This document shows positions 18,874 to 26,886 of a stretch of DNA of 64,000 bases, one piece after another. Positions within the stretch are counted from its first letter, which is position 1. Each line of letters begins with the position of its first letter. This stretch comes from UBA868 sp016776875 (lineage in GTDB: Bacteria; Pseudomonadota; Gammaproteobacteria; Arenicellales; UBA868). The DNA lies in contig CP179198.1 in the NCBI GenBank assembly GCA_051201585.1, positions 1,860,001 to 1,924,000 on the forward strand, given 5' to 3'. Below the pieces are notes generated by a model that saw only the letters and a list, made by a program, of their open reading frames with translations, did not search any database and was not told where the DNA came from. Made by a program: the position numbers and the translations under genes.

Positions 18874-20262
18874 ATGAATAATCAACCTTCAAAATGGTCT
18901 CTCACAAAAATTAACCACGCGTTACGCGATGGCTCTCTCACTTCGGTCGAGTTGGTACAAGATTGCATTAATAACTTAAGACCGGAACTGAGCGCCTATC
19001 GAGAATGGACACCTGAAAAGGCGATGATCCAGGCCCAAGCGGCTGATGATGCGTTAGCCCAGGCTAAAGATTCTGGCACCCTACAGGGTATCCCTATCTC
19101 CGTTAAAGATCTTTACGGCGTTGACGGCACCCAGACTTTTGCCGGCTCCCCCACACCAATGCCAAGTCCGTGGCAAAGCGAAGGCGATCTGATAAAAGCC
19201 TTACGACAGCAGCATGCAGTTTTTACGGGAAAAACACATACTGTCGAATTCGCCTTTGGCGGGGTAGGTATTAACAGTCACTGGGGCACGCCCCAGAATC
19301 CGTGGGATAAGCATCATCATCGCGCACCTGGCGGGTCGAGTAGTGGCGCGGGCATAAGTCTGTGCGAGGGCTCAGCTCTTGTTGCACTCGGCTCTGACAC
19401 TGCCGGCTCTGTCCGAATTCCCGCAAGCGTAACCGGGAACGTGGGCTTAAAAACAAGTTATGGACGCTGGCCCGTCACTGGCGTTTTTCCGTTAAGCCCA
19501 ACACTAGACACAACCGGGATCCTAACCCGAACAGTCGAGGATGCTGTGGTCGCCTTCTCGGCTATTGACCCTCATCAACGAAGCTTTGGCCCCAGACTTG
19601 CTCGTCAAGTCGCGCAATGTCACCCGTCTGATTTTGTCATCGGTATCGGTGAGCGGTCGTTATGGGAGGGATGTGACCCTGGTATTTGTGAAACTGTTGA
19701 TAACGCCATTAAAGAGTTGTCTCAGGCAGGAGTTCGCGCGATCGAAGCAACACTGCCTGAGGTGACGCCAGCAATCGAGCTTCTAAAGATTGGCAGCGTT
19801 GCTGCAGCTGAAATAGATGAAATGCTTGAAGCAACTGCACCTGGTTCCCGGGACACCCTTGACCCATTGGTGTCGTCACGGATTAAAGAAGGTGGATCGA
19901 TAAGTGCGTCTGAGTATCTTCGACGCAGACGAGAACTTCGCAGTCTCAGTCGAACGGCAAACGCCCGATTTGAGGATTGTCAGGTTATTGTGAGCCCAAC
20001 CGTAGCGATCACCCCACCGAAGGTTTCAGATGTTCAAACAATCGAAACTTACCGACCCAAAAATCTAGGTATGCTCCGAAATACATGTGGCGCCAACTAC
20101 CTAAGCCTTTGTGCGATCACAATTCCAATAGGCTTGGACAACGCCGGCATACCCGTCGGCCTACAACTTATGGCAAAACATAATCATGACGATTCATTAC
20201 TCGCGATTGCAAGCTGTATGGAAAAAATTCTGGGCTCCGGCGCTTCCAGACTGAATGGTTAA
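18874..20262 (+). CDS. Amidase signature-family hydrolase
   Basis: This 462-residue enzyme has the amidase-signature triad Lys78 (ISVKDLYG), Ser155 (APGGSSSGAG) and Ser179 (GSDTAGSVRIPAS). It resembles GatA in fold, but no gatB or gatC is adjacent and several GatA-specific blocks are missing. A catabolic amide hydrolase is therefore more likely. Substrate is unknown. It lies between the prolyl-tRNA editing gene and nudF with short gaps, possibly one transcript. Confidence 0.88.
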   Translation: MNNQPSKWSLTKINHALRDGSLTSVELVQDCINNLRPELSAYREWTPEKAMIQAQAADDALAQAKDSGTLQGIPISVKDLYGVDGTQTFAGSPTPMPSPWQSEGDLIKALRQQHAVFTGKTHTVEFAFGGVGINSHWGTPQNPWDKHHHRAPGGSSSGAGISLCEGSALVALGSDTAGSVRIPASVTGNVGLKTSYGRWPVTGVFPLSPTLDTTGILTRTVEDAVVAFSAIDPHQRSFGPRLARQVAQCHPSDFVIGIGERSLWEGCDPGICETVDNAIKELSQAGVRAIEATLPEVTPAIELLKIGSVAAAEIDEMLEATAPGSRDTLDPLVSSRIKEGGSISASEYLRRRRELRSLSRTANARFEDCQVIVSPTVAITPPKVSDVQTIETYRPKNLGMLRNTCGANYLSLCAITIPIGLDNAGIPVGLQLMAKHNHDDSLLAIASCMEKILGSGASRLNG

Positions 20263-20277
20263 GCTCGAGCATCTAGA

Positions 20278-20907
20278 ATGACTTCAAATAATCAAAAGAC
20301 TAGAAAACCGACAACCGTCACCACTGAAAGCGACAAAAAAATCAGTGATGGTTATCTAGAGATTCGTCGCTACCAAGTCAGTCACGAAAAGTTTGATGGC
20401 AATCAAACGCCTATTCTTTGTCGAGAAGTTATGGATCGAGGATCGGTTGGCGCCGTCATTCCTTTTGATCCCATTCGTCAAGAAGTAATTCTTATCGAAC
20501 AATTTCGTATTGGTGCCTGGGCCGCCGGCTGGCCTCAACCCTGGCTGCTTGAGTGTGTTGCCGGAATCGTTGAGGAGGGTGAGACCGTTGAAGAAGTAGT
20601 GTGTCGCGAGGCGCGGGAAGAGGCAGGCTGCAAAATATTGCAATTGGAGCCGATCGCTCATTATTTTTCGACGCCTGGCGCCTGCACAGAGTTCGTGAGT
20701 TTATTTTGCGGGCGAGTCGATTCGACCGGTCTTGGCGGGATTCATGGTCTGGAGACAGAACATGAGGATATTTGCGCGACAGTGTGGCCTCTAGCGGATG
20801 CCTTGTCAGCCCTACAAAACGGTGCCATTTGCAACAGCATGACCCTTATCGCGTTACAGTGGCTGTCAGGCCAACATGGTCGTATCACACAAGAGTGGCT
20901 CGTATAA
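20278..20907 (+). CDS. nudF: ADP-ribose pyrophosphatase (Nudix)
   Basis: This 209-residue Nudix hydrolase has the box GIVEEGETVEEVVCREAREE, continuing AGC, which fits GX5EX7REUXEEXGU. It also has the ADP-ribose family context FDPIRQEVILIEQFRIGAW and FFSTPGACTEF. It cleaves ADP-ribose to AMP and ribose-5-phosphate and so clears toxic free ADP-ribose. The ATG at 20278 is 15 nt after the amidase stop. Confidence 0.92.
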   Translation: MTSNNQKTRKPTTVTTESDKKISDGYLEIRRYQVSHEKFDGNQTPILCREVMDRGSVGAVIPFDPIRQEVILIEQFRIGAWAAGWPQPWLLECVAGIVEEGETVEEVVCREAREEAGCKILQLEPIAHYFSTPGACTEFVSLFCGRVDSTGLGGIHGLETEHEDICATVWPLADALSALQNGAICNSMTLIALQWLSGQHGRITQEWLV

Positions 20908-20956
20908 CCGGGTTGCGGTCAGCAAACTACCCTGGCCTCCTTCGACATCACCAAGG

Positions 20957-21640
20957 TTACTCGTTATCTGCATAACCTGTCGCCAAACGAACCGCAGTAG
21001 CGGCCCACTCGACTGCCATTTTTTTTAATACCTCTCCGGTGTCATTTATCTGGCGGAACTTATCCCCCGTTAGGGTAAAAACGCCCTCTCCCATAATGGT
21101 GCCCGTCAAACTATCCCGCGCCTTGGCCTCGACAACGAGAACCATTGACTTGTTATCCAGGTCAGTTGCCTTCTTTACCGCGAATAAAACAGCAGAAACG
21201 GGGAGGATATTTCGGGGCTTGAAGCCTTCAGCCTCAACCGCCATACCCGTAATTGCGATACTGAATCGAAGCGTGTCCGGGCCCGCCTCATAGACCACGG
21301 GGAAGCGCTTCTTCGCCCGCGCTTTCAACTCGGAATCGATAAATTGTCGGGCTTGATAGAGGCGCTCCTCGGAAAGGCTCTCACCACTTGGCTCATTAAA
21401 TGCTGTTTGATAAATCATGACGGAGTCGATCATGATCTTTGAATATTGGCTCGCGTCGAAATCAGGATTTAGATAGCGATATAACGTCACGCCCTTGTCG
21501 GGATCATCGACCTTTTTCAACCGTTCATAATCAGCGGAGGGCAAGAATCCGGTTTCTGCGGGCGCTTGTGCAAGCGCTCGGTAAGACGATCCAAATAAGA
21601 TTACAAAAAAAGAGGCGTAAAGTATCGCTCGAGATTTCAT
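20957..21640 (-). CDS. DUF3313 family exported protein
   Basis: This 227-residue protein has an N-terminal signal peptide (ILYASFFVILFGSSYRALAQ) and no lipobox cysteine. The body matches the DUF3313 pattern: GFLPSADYERLKKVDDPDKG, then YSKIMIDSVMIYQ and GVFTLTGDKFRQI. Members are periplasmic or outer-membrane-associated proteins of unknown function. It is convergent with nudF (49-nt gap). The DUF assignment is from pattern memory. Confidence 0.78.
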   Translation of the reverse strand: MKSRAILYASFFVILFGSSYRALAQAPAETGFLPSADYERLKKVDDPDKGVTLYRYLNPDFDASQYSKIMIDSVMIYQTAFNEPSGESLSEERLYQARQFIDSELKARAKKRFPVVYEAGPDTLRFSIAITGMAVEAEGFKPRNILPVSAVLFAVKKATDLDNKSMVLVVEAKARDSLTGTIMGEGVFTLTGDKFRQINDTGEVLKKMAVEWAATAVRLATGYADNE

Positions 21641-21707
21641 AAGATATCAGTCCGAATAAGAAAATTTTTAAGGGCAATAAAGAATGAGTTGTGGCAGAAC
21701 TATCCGT

Positions 21708-22601
21708 TCAATCTTTTAAGAGGGAAATCAGGCTAGATGTATCCCAGCGGCCTCCGCCGTTCGCCTGCACTTGACCATAAAATTGATCAACAAGCGCGGT
21801 TACCGGTAATCGCGAACCTCTTCGGCGCGCCTCGTCAAGACAGAGACTTAAATCTTTGCGCATCCAGTCAACCGCAAAACCAAAATCAAACTGATCATCT
21901 TTCATTGTGATTCCCCGGTTTTCCATCTGCCAGGACTGTGCGGCGCCTTTTGAGATCACGTCCAATACCTGTTCCATGTCAAGTCCACAGCGCCGACCAA
22001 AATCAATTCCCTCGGATAAGCCTTGCACGAGTCCTGCGATACAAATTTGATTCACCATTTTGGTCAGCTGGCCACTACCGACCGGCCCCATTAAACCAAC
22101 CGCCCGTGCATAGCTTTTGATCACAGGCTGGGCAATTTCAAAAACCGCTGGGTCACCACCCACCATTACGGTAAGTACACCATTCTCAGCGCCCGCCTGG
22201 CCACCCGATACCGGGGCGTCCAAAAAGTAAACCCCCCTTTCTTCGGCCTTAATCGATAATTCCCTGGCGACCGCAGCAGAGGCGGTGGTGTGATCAACAA
22301 AGACTGCACCCGCCTCCATTGCGGAAAAAGCGCCTTCGGGTCCAGCGCTAATTTCGCGAACATCGTCATCATTTCCAACGCATGAAAAGACAATCTGCGC
22401 CCCGAGGGCTGCCTGCTGCGGAGTTGAAGCACGCTTTCCCCCATATTCCGCAATCCACTGATCCGCTTTCTCAGCCGTTCGGTTATAGACAGTGACATCA
22501 AAACCTTTTTTGAGTAGATGTCCGGCCATGGGATATCCCATTACACCCAAGCCAATAAATGCGGCTTTGGTAATATGATCCTTAGGGTTAACCTGCGTCA
22601 T
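21708..22601 (-). CDS. 3-hydroxyisobutyrate dehydrogenase / tartronate semialdehyde reductase family oxidoreductase
   Basis: This 297-residue beta-hydroxyacid dehydrogenase has a Rossmann motif FIGLGVMGYPMAGHLL, the substrate loop DAPVSGGQAGAENGVLTVMV and the catalytic lysine in GQLTKMVNQICIAG. It oxidises or reduces a short 3-hydroxyacid with NAD(P). Whether the substrate is 3-hydroxyisobutyrate, 2-hydroxy-3-oxopropionate or another cannot be told. The ATG at 22601 follows GGAGGA. Confidence 0.9.
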   Translation of the reverse strand: MTQVNPKDHITKAAFIGLGVMGYPMAGHLLKKGFDVTVYNRTAEKADQWIAEYGGKRASTPQQAALGAQIVFSCVGNDDDVREISAGPEGAFSAMEAGAVFVDHTTASAAVARELSIKAEERGVYFLDAPVSGGQAGAENGVLTVMVGGDPAVFEIAQPVIKSYARAVGLMGPVGSGQLTKMVNQICIAGLVQGLSEGIDFGRRCGLDMEQVLDVISKGAAQSWQMENRGITMKDDQFDFGFAVDWMRKDLSLCLDEARRRGSRLPVTALVDQFYGQVQANGGGRWDTSSLISLLKD

Positions 22602-22657
22602 AAATCGAAATCCTCCGAAGGGTTCAAGCGTCTGTCACTACCGCATACAATACAGAA

Positions 22658-23119
22658 ATGAATCTACATTCCACTATCATCAGAAGCGCCGGTCCCGACG
22701 ATATTTCCGATATCGCCCAGTTTAACATTGCGATGGCCCAAGAGACCGAGGAACGTCAACTTGATCCGGAGACCATCCAATCTGGCGTGTCCGGCGTTAT
22801 CCAAAATCACGCCCATGGATTTTATTTAATTGCAGAACGAGATCAGGTAGCTGTCGGCTCATTACTGATCACGTTTGAATGGAGTGATTGGCGTAACGGC
22901 ACGCTCTGGTGGATTCAAAGCGTTTATGTCAAACCTGAACATCGGCGGACGGGCGTTTTTAAGGCACTTTATGACGCGGTTATTGTAAGGGCTCGAGCAG
23001 CTAAAAGTGTACGCGGCATTCGCCTTTATGTTGAACAGGAAAATCTGGACGCGCAATCTGTATATCAAAAATTATCGATGCAAAAAACACCCTATCAAAT
23101 GTTCGAGCGCATGCTCTAA
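22658..23119 (+). CDS. GNAT-family N-acetyltransferase
   Basis: This 153-residue acetyltransferase has the acetyl-CoA loop SVYVKPEHRRTGVFKALYDA (R/Q-x-x-G-x-G/A variant HRRTGV) and a C-terminal NLDAQSVYQKLSMQKTPY. Acceptor is unknown. It precedes the MoeB-like gene by 32 nt on the same strand, so it may be co-transcribed with it. Confidence 0.88.
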   Translation: MNLHSTIIRSAGPDDISDIAQFNIAMAQETEERQLDPETIQSGVSGVIQNHAHGFYLIAERDQVAVGSLLITFEWSDWRNGTLWWIQSVYVKPEHRRTGVFKALYDAVIVRARAAKSVRGIRLYVEQENLDAQSVYQKLSMQKTPYQMFERML

Positions 23120-23151
23120 TTTTTAAATCACAGAAATACTAGACATCATTA

Positions 23152-23910
23152 ATGGAATCGTCTGAGCAGAATCGATATAACCGCCAAATCAAGCTACCTC
23201 AGGTTGGCGAGCCAGGACAGGAACGTCTGCTCGATAGTCACGCTTTGATCATTGGTATGGGGGGATTGGGATCGCCTGTCGCACTTTATCTCGCAAGTGC
23301 CGGCATTGGGAGCATGACTATTTCCGATTTTGATCGTGTTGACGAATCAAACCTGCAGCGCCAAATAATTCATACCGAGGCCACAATCGGGGAATTAAAA
23401 GCCACGTCAGCAAGAGCGTCGATTGCTCAAATTAATCCCCGCTGTAACGTAACCATAATCGACTATGAACTCGACGGAAAAGAGCTAATCGAGTGCATTC
23501 GATCTGCCGACGTGGTGCTCGACTGCACGGATAATTTTCCATCGCGATTTCAGATTAACGACGCATGCTTTGCAACCGGGACGCCGCTTGTTTCAGGTGC
23601 GGCGATACGGTGGGAAGGCCAAATTGCGACCTTCAATCCGCGTGATAGTGGGTCTCCGTGCTATCGATGCCTTTACCCCGACACAGGGGTTGAGAGCGCC
23701 ACCTGTGCAATGGAAGGCGTCATCGCGCCCATTGTGGGCGTGATTGGCACCCTTCAGGCGCTCGAGGCACTTAACGTCATCCTGCAGACAGGAGAGGGGC
23801 TTTCAGGCCGGGTATTGGCATTTGATGGTATTGCGATGGAGTGGCAATCAATCGTACTCGAACGAAATCAGGATTGCCCCACTTGCAGCAGTCGAGCTGA
23901 ATTCATTTGA
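23152..23910 (+). CDS. MoeB/ThiF/HesA-type sulfur-carrier adenylyltransferase
   Basis: This 252-residue E1-like enzyme adenylates the C-terminal glycine of MoaD or ThiS proteins. It has the ATP loop IIGMGGLGSPVALYLASAGI, the Arg-finger region ESNLQRQIIHTEATIG, the DCTDNFPSRFQIND block and zinc cysteines in CYRC and CPTC. No rhodanese domain is attached, as in MoeB. It is convergent with moaA (16-nt gap) and next to a tungsten-enzyme locus, so serving the MoaD-like protein at 25290-25541 is the likely job. Confidence 0.92.
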   Translation: MESSEQNRYNRQIKLPQVGEPGQERLLDSHALIIGMGGLGSPVALYLASAGIGSMTISDFDRVDESNLQRQIIHTEATIGELKATSARASIAQINPRCNVTIIDYELDGKELIECIRSADVVLDCTDNFPSRFQINDACFATGTPLVSGAAIRWEGQIATFNPRDSGSPCYRCLYPDTGVESATCAMEGVIAPIVGVIGTLQALEALNVILQTGEGLSGRVLAFDGIAMEWQSIVLERNQDCPTCSSRAEFI

Positions 23911-23926
23911 CGATCAGTCGAGATGT

Positions 23927-24970
23927 TTACCCGCCAATGTGGGACATCTCTACTTTTGACTTTCCCGAATCTGGCATCGGTACGTTCATCCCCCGAAGTT
24001 CTGAGTACCGATCACTTCGCGCTTGCCAAATGTTCTTTATGGACTCGAGTAAATCAGAATCACTCGCCCCTGAACGGACCAGCATTCGAAGATCGTGACC
24101 TTCAGTCGCGAATAAACAGGTATAAATTTTCCCAACGGCTGAAAGACGGGCGCGTGAGCAGTCCCCACAAAAAGACTCCGTCACAGACGTAATAAAACCA
24201 ATCTCTCCCTGATCATCACGGAACCGCCAACGCTTAGCCACCTCGCCCTGATAATTTGGCGAAATCGGCTCGACCGGATACTTGGCGTCAATCTGGGAAA
24301 TAAGCTCTCGCGCAGGGATCACATCGTCTAGATTCCAGCCGTTCGTCTCGCCAACATCCATATATTCAATAAATCTGACAATACATCCTGTCCCGCGAAA
24401 ATAATCAACAAGATCAAGAACCGCATGCTCATTGAAACCCCGTCGAACAACGGCGTTTACTTTAATCTCTGAAAAGCCTGCCGACCGTGCGTTTTCGATA
24501 CCGTCGAGCACGCGTGACGCAGGGTAGTCCACGTCATTGATCTGCTTGAACGTTTTATCATCAAGCGCATCCAGGCTCACTGTCAATCGTCTAAGCCCTG
24601 CTTGCTTTAAAGCAAGGGCTCGACCTGCTGTTAGCATCGAGCCGTTTGTTGTCAGACTAATGTCTTCAATCCCACTAGTGGCGTTCAACATCTCAATAAG
24701 ATGCTCAAGATTTCTCCGAATCAAGGGTTCACCACCCGTAATACGCACTTTTCGCATACCAAGTGTTGCAAACGCCTGTGCGATCCGCGCAATTTCCTCA
24801 AGTGTCAGCAAGTCCTTTCGGGGGACAAAAGCGTAACCGGGTCCAAACACTTCCCGAGGCATGCAGTAAACACAACGGAAATTACAACGATCCGTAACAG
24901 AGATTCTCAGATCCCTCAACGGACGACTAAACTGATCGGAAACTGAATCCATGTTTTTCATTCTATCCAT
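23927..24970 (-). CDS. moaA: GTP 3',8-cyclase MoaA
   Basis: This radical-SAM enzyme starts molybdopterin (tungstopterin) synthesis from GTP. The N-terminal cluster is CNFRCVYC, with the GGEPL motif in VRITGGEPLIRR. The second [4Fe-4S] cluster comes from CGDC and a later Cys in GKIYTCLF, and the essential GG tail is present (SHIGG). The ATG at 24970 is chosen because GGGGGG precedes it; earlier starts lie inside the upstream gene. It appears to be last in the minus-strand aldehyde oxidoreductase operon. No moaC, moaE or mogA is adjacent. Confidence 0.95.
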   Translation of the reverse strand: MDRMKNMDSVSDQFSRPLRDLRISVTDRCNFRCVYCMPREVFGPGYAFVPRKDLLTLEEIARIAQAFATLGMRKVRITGGEPLIRRNLEHLIEMLNATSGIEDISLTTNGSMLTAGRALALKQAGLRRLTVSLDALDDKTFKQINDVDYPASRVLDGIENARSAGFSEIKVNAVVRRGFNEHAVLDLVDYFRGTGCIVRFIEYMDVGETNGWNLDDVIPARELISQIDAKYPVEPISPNYQGEVAKRWRFRDDQGEIGFITSVTESFCGDCSRARLSAVGKIYTCLFATEGHDLRMLVRSGASDSDLLESIKNIWQARSDRYSELRGMNVPMPDSGKSKVEMSHIGG

Positions 24971-24974
24971 TCTA

Positions 24975-25265
24975 TCACCCCCCACCGCGCTGAAAGGTAA
25001 GATCAAAACGAGCCTGAAACTGCGTTTGCTCGATATCGGTCAGCCCCTTATATCGAAAATTTGCGGGCGTATATGGAATGCGCATCAAAGCAATACGGCG
25101 TTCACACTGCGCTTCCAATTCAATGTCGACTGTGCCACTTTCATACGCCAGTGTCGCGCCGTCCGCTCGAACCTCCGTGACCCAACCCTCAGGTAACTGT
25201 GCTAACGACCTAAAGAACATGGTATGGGTGACGCCCAACTCTCGTTTGATCTCGATTACCGGCAC
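24975..25265 (-). CDS. Unrecognised 96-residue protein ending in GGG, in AOR locus
   Basis: I do not recognise this family. The protein is soluble, has a single cysteine (EAQCERRIA), is mixed alpha/beta by appearance (IEIKRELGVTHTMFFRSLAQ near the start), and ends in FQRGGG. The triple-glycine tail resembles the activated tails of ubiquitin-like sulfur carriers. The body does not read like MoaD, which is encoded just upstream. It begins with GTG at 25265, 24 nt after the MoaD-like gene, and its stop is only a few bases before the moaA start, so co-transcription is very likely. A role in cofactor maturation is inference from position. Confidence 0.7.
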   Translation of the reverse strand: MPVIEIKRELGVTHTMFFRSLAQLPEGWVTEVRADGATLAYESGTVDIELEAQCERRIALMRIPYTPANFRYKGLTDIEQTQFQARFDLTFQRGGG

Positions 25266-25289
25266 AAAGTGGGACCCCTGAATTTGGTT

Positions 25290-25541
25290 TCAACCGCCTG
25301 CTACGGGTGGCCAGATTGCGAGGGTATCCCCGGATTCGAGTACATAATCCATTCGTTCAGCCTCACTCAGATATTTGCCATTTACAAGGACAAGGTGGAC
25401 CTCGATAGAAGGCACCTTCTGTCGATGAATAAATTGAATTACGGTCTCGCCAGGCTGGAGAGCAATCGATGCCGCGTTTCTAACTGATCCAGCCGGAAGA
25501 TACTGACTCAATCCCGCAAATAATTTAAAAGTGATCTGCAT
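25290..25541 (-). CDS. MoaD-like sulfur carrier
   Basis: This 83-residue ubiquitin-fold protein begins MQITFKLFAGLSQYLP and ends PPVAGG. The GG tail is the site of adenylation and thiocarboxylation that supplies dithiolene sulfur to the pterin cofactor. It lies between the FAD subunit gene and the 96-residue gene with short gaps, so it looks dedicated to the aldehyde oxidoreductase. No Shine-Dalgarno sequence is evident before the ATG at 25541, which is 15 nt after the preceding stop. Confidence 0.9.
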   Translation of the reverse strand: MQITFKLFAGLSQYLPAGSVRNAASIALQPGETVIQFIHRQKVPSIEVHLVLVNGKYLSEAERMDYVLESGDTLAIWPPVAGG

Positions 25542-25556
25542 TAACGCCGATAACGC

Positions 25557-26813
25557 TCACGAGGATTTCAGGCTCGCTTCATTTGCGCCCAAATATGCAT
25601 CTGCAATCTGGACGGGATTTGCAATGAGGCGATCTTTCCATGGGCCCAACGGTATTTTTGTTTCAATGAGTCCCCGCAACATCCCCAGATGCTGATGATA
25701 CCCAACCGAATTGGCGCCAACCAGAATATCCTCTTTGAATTGAAGATTAATATATTGGAAGTTATCCTGATTAAACATCTCTGCGCTATCGCCTCCATCA
25801 ACGCCCTCCCATGCACCGAATGAACACGTGACGAGGCCAAGGGTGTCCAGAATATTCATATTCAGGCTGCCTTTGTAAGGCAAATCATTATTGCTCACCA
25901 TATTAGCAGCCGCTACCCGGCCATGCTCAGTCGCCGTAGGTTGCACCGCGTGAACGGCAGTCTCGCCCGTCGAGAAATCTAGCCCTTGCGCGCAATCTCC
26001 GGCGGCGTAGATGTCAGGCGCCGTTGTGCGCATGTGTTCATCAATCACAATCCCTTGATCAATTTTGATCTCGCAGCCCTGCAGATAACCCAGACGCGGC
26101 TTGACGCCTGTCGACACGATGACCACGTCAGCAGGGCAAGTCTCTCCATTCTCGAGGACTACATGCAATTCTTCAGGGGTCGATTCGATTGCCTTCACCT
26201 GTGTATTCGTATGGACGGACACACCTTTTGACTCACACCATGTCTGGAGCAGACCGCCCGCTTTTTCGCCGAGCATTCGCGGCACCATTCGCGGACCCAT
26301 TTCGACTACGGTCAGATCAACCTCTCGTAGCACCCAAGACTCCAGAATAATACAGCCGATAAAACCGGCGCCGACTTGGACTGCGCGAGCGCCTGGCTTT
26401 GCCAAGTCAATAATTCGCTCGGCGTCTTCCAGATGCCAGCACTGTTGCACACGGGGATCATCCATCCCCGGTACTGGCGGAATGATGGGCTCCGCCCCAG
26501 TCGCCAGCAACAACTTGTCGTATTGAATTTTTTCGCCCGAGGCCAAACTCAAACCATGATCTTCCGGCTGAACTGACACGACTTCATCATGAAGATAATC
26601 AATTCCTTTTTCAGCATAGTGATTATCCGATCGCCTGAGGTACGTCCCTTTTTGCTCAACCTTGCCCGTCAAAAAATAAGGTATTGCCATTCGCGAATAC
26701 GGCGGTTGCGCCTGAGCGCCAATCATTGTGACTTTCGAGTCGGCATCTAGTTCTCGAATGTGCTCGGCAGCGGCAACAGCCGCCGGCCCCGCGCCTGCTA
26801 TTACATAATGCAT
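25557..26813 (-). CDS. FAD/NAD(P)-binding oxidoreductase subunit of aldehyde oxidoreductase (AorC-like)
   Basis: This 418-residue pyridine nucleotide-disulfide-type flavoprotein has the FAD loop IAGAGPAAVAAAEHIRE, the NAD loop VQVGAGFIGCIILESW and the FAD-ribityl motif IYAAGDCAQG. In tungsten aldehyde oxidoreductases of the Aromatoleum type, a third flavin subunit of this kind couples the enzyme to NAD. Position after the AOR gene supports the same role. I use the ATG at 26813; the longer open frame would start inside the hairpin at 26840-26866. Confidence 0.88.
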   Translation of the reverse strand: MHYVIAGAGPAAVAAAEHIRELDADSKVTMIGAQAQPPYSRMAIPYFLTGKVEQKGTYLRRSDNHYAEKGIDYLHDEVVSVQPEDHGLSLASGEKIQYDKLLLATGAEPIIPPVPGMDDPRVQQCWHLEDAERIIDLAKPGARAVQVGAGFIGCIILESWVLREVDLTVVEMGPRMVPRMLGEKAGGLLQTWCESKGVSVHTNTQVKAIESTPEELHVVLENGETCPADVVIVSTGVKPRLGYLQGCEIKIDQGIVIDEHMRTTAPDIYAAGDCAQGLDFSTGETAVHAVQPTATEHGRVAAANMVSNNDLPYKGSLNMNILDTLGLVTCSFGAWEGVDGGDSAEMFNQDNFQYINLQFKEDILVGANSVGYHQHLGMLRGLIETKIPLGPWKDRLIANPVQIADAYLGANEASLKSS

Positions 26814-26839
26814 TTTTTTTTGCCCATCAGAAAAGTGAA

Positions 26840-26866
26840 CCCCGGTGATCGCACGGATCACCGGGG
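26840..26866 (-). terminator. Strong hairpin between AOR subunit gene and FAD subunit gene
   Basis: A perfect 11-bp inverted repeat (CCCCGGTGATC / GATCACCGGGG) with a 5-nt loop lies 20 nt after the AOR stop and 26 nt before the FAD-subunit ATG. On the minus strand it is followed by TTCACTTTT, a weak T-tract. It could be a leaky terminator or an mRNA-stabilising or processing element. Either would set a higher level of the AOR subunits than of the downstream cofactor genes. Confidence 0.6.
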
Positions 26867-26886
26867 AATCTCCTTAAGACTGAAAA

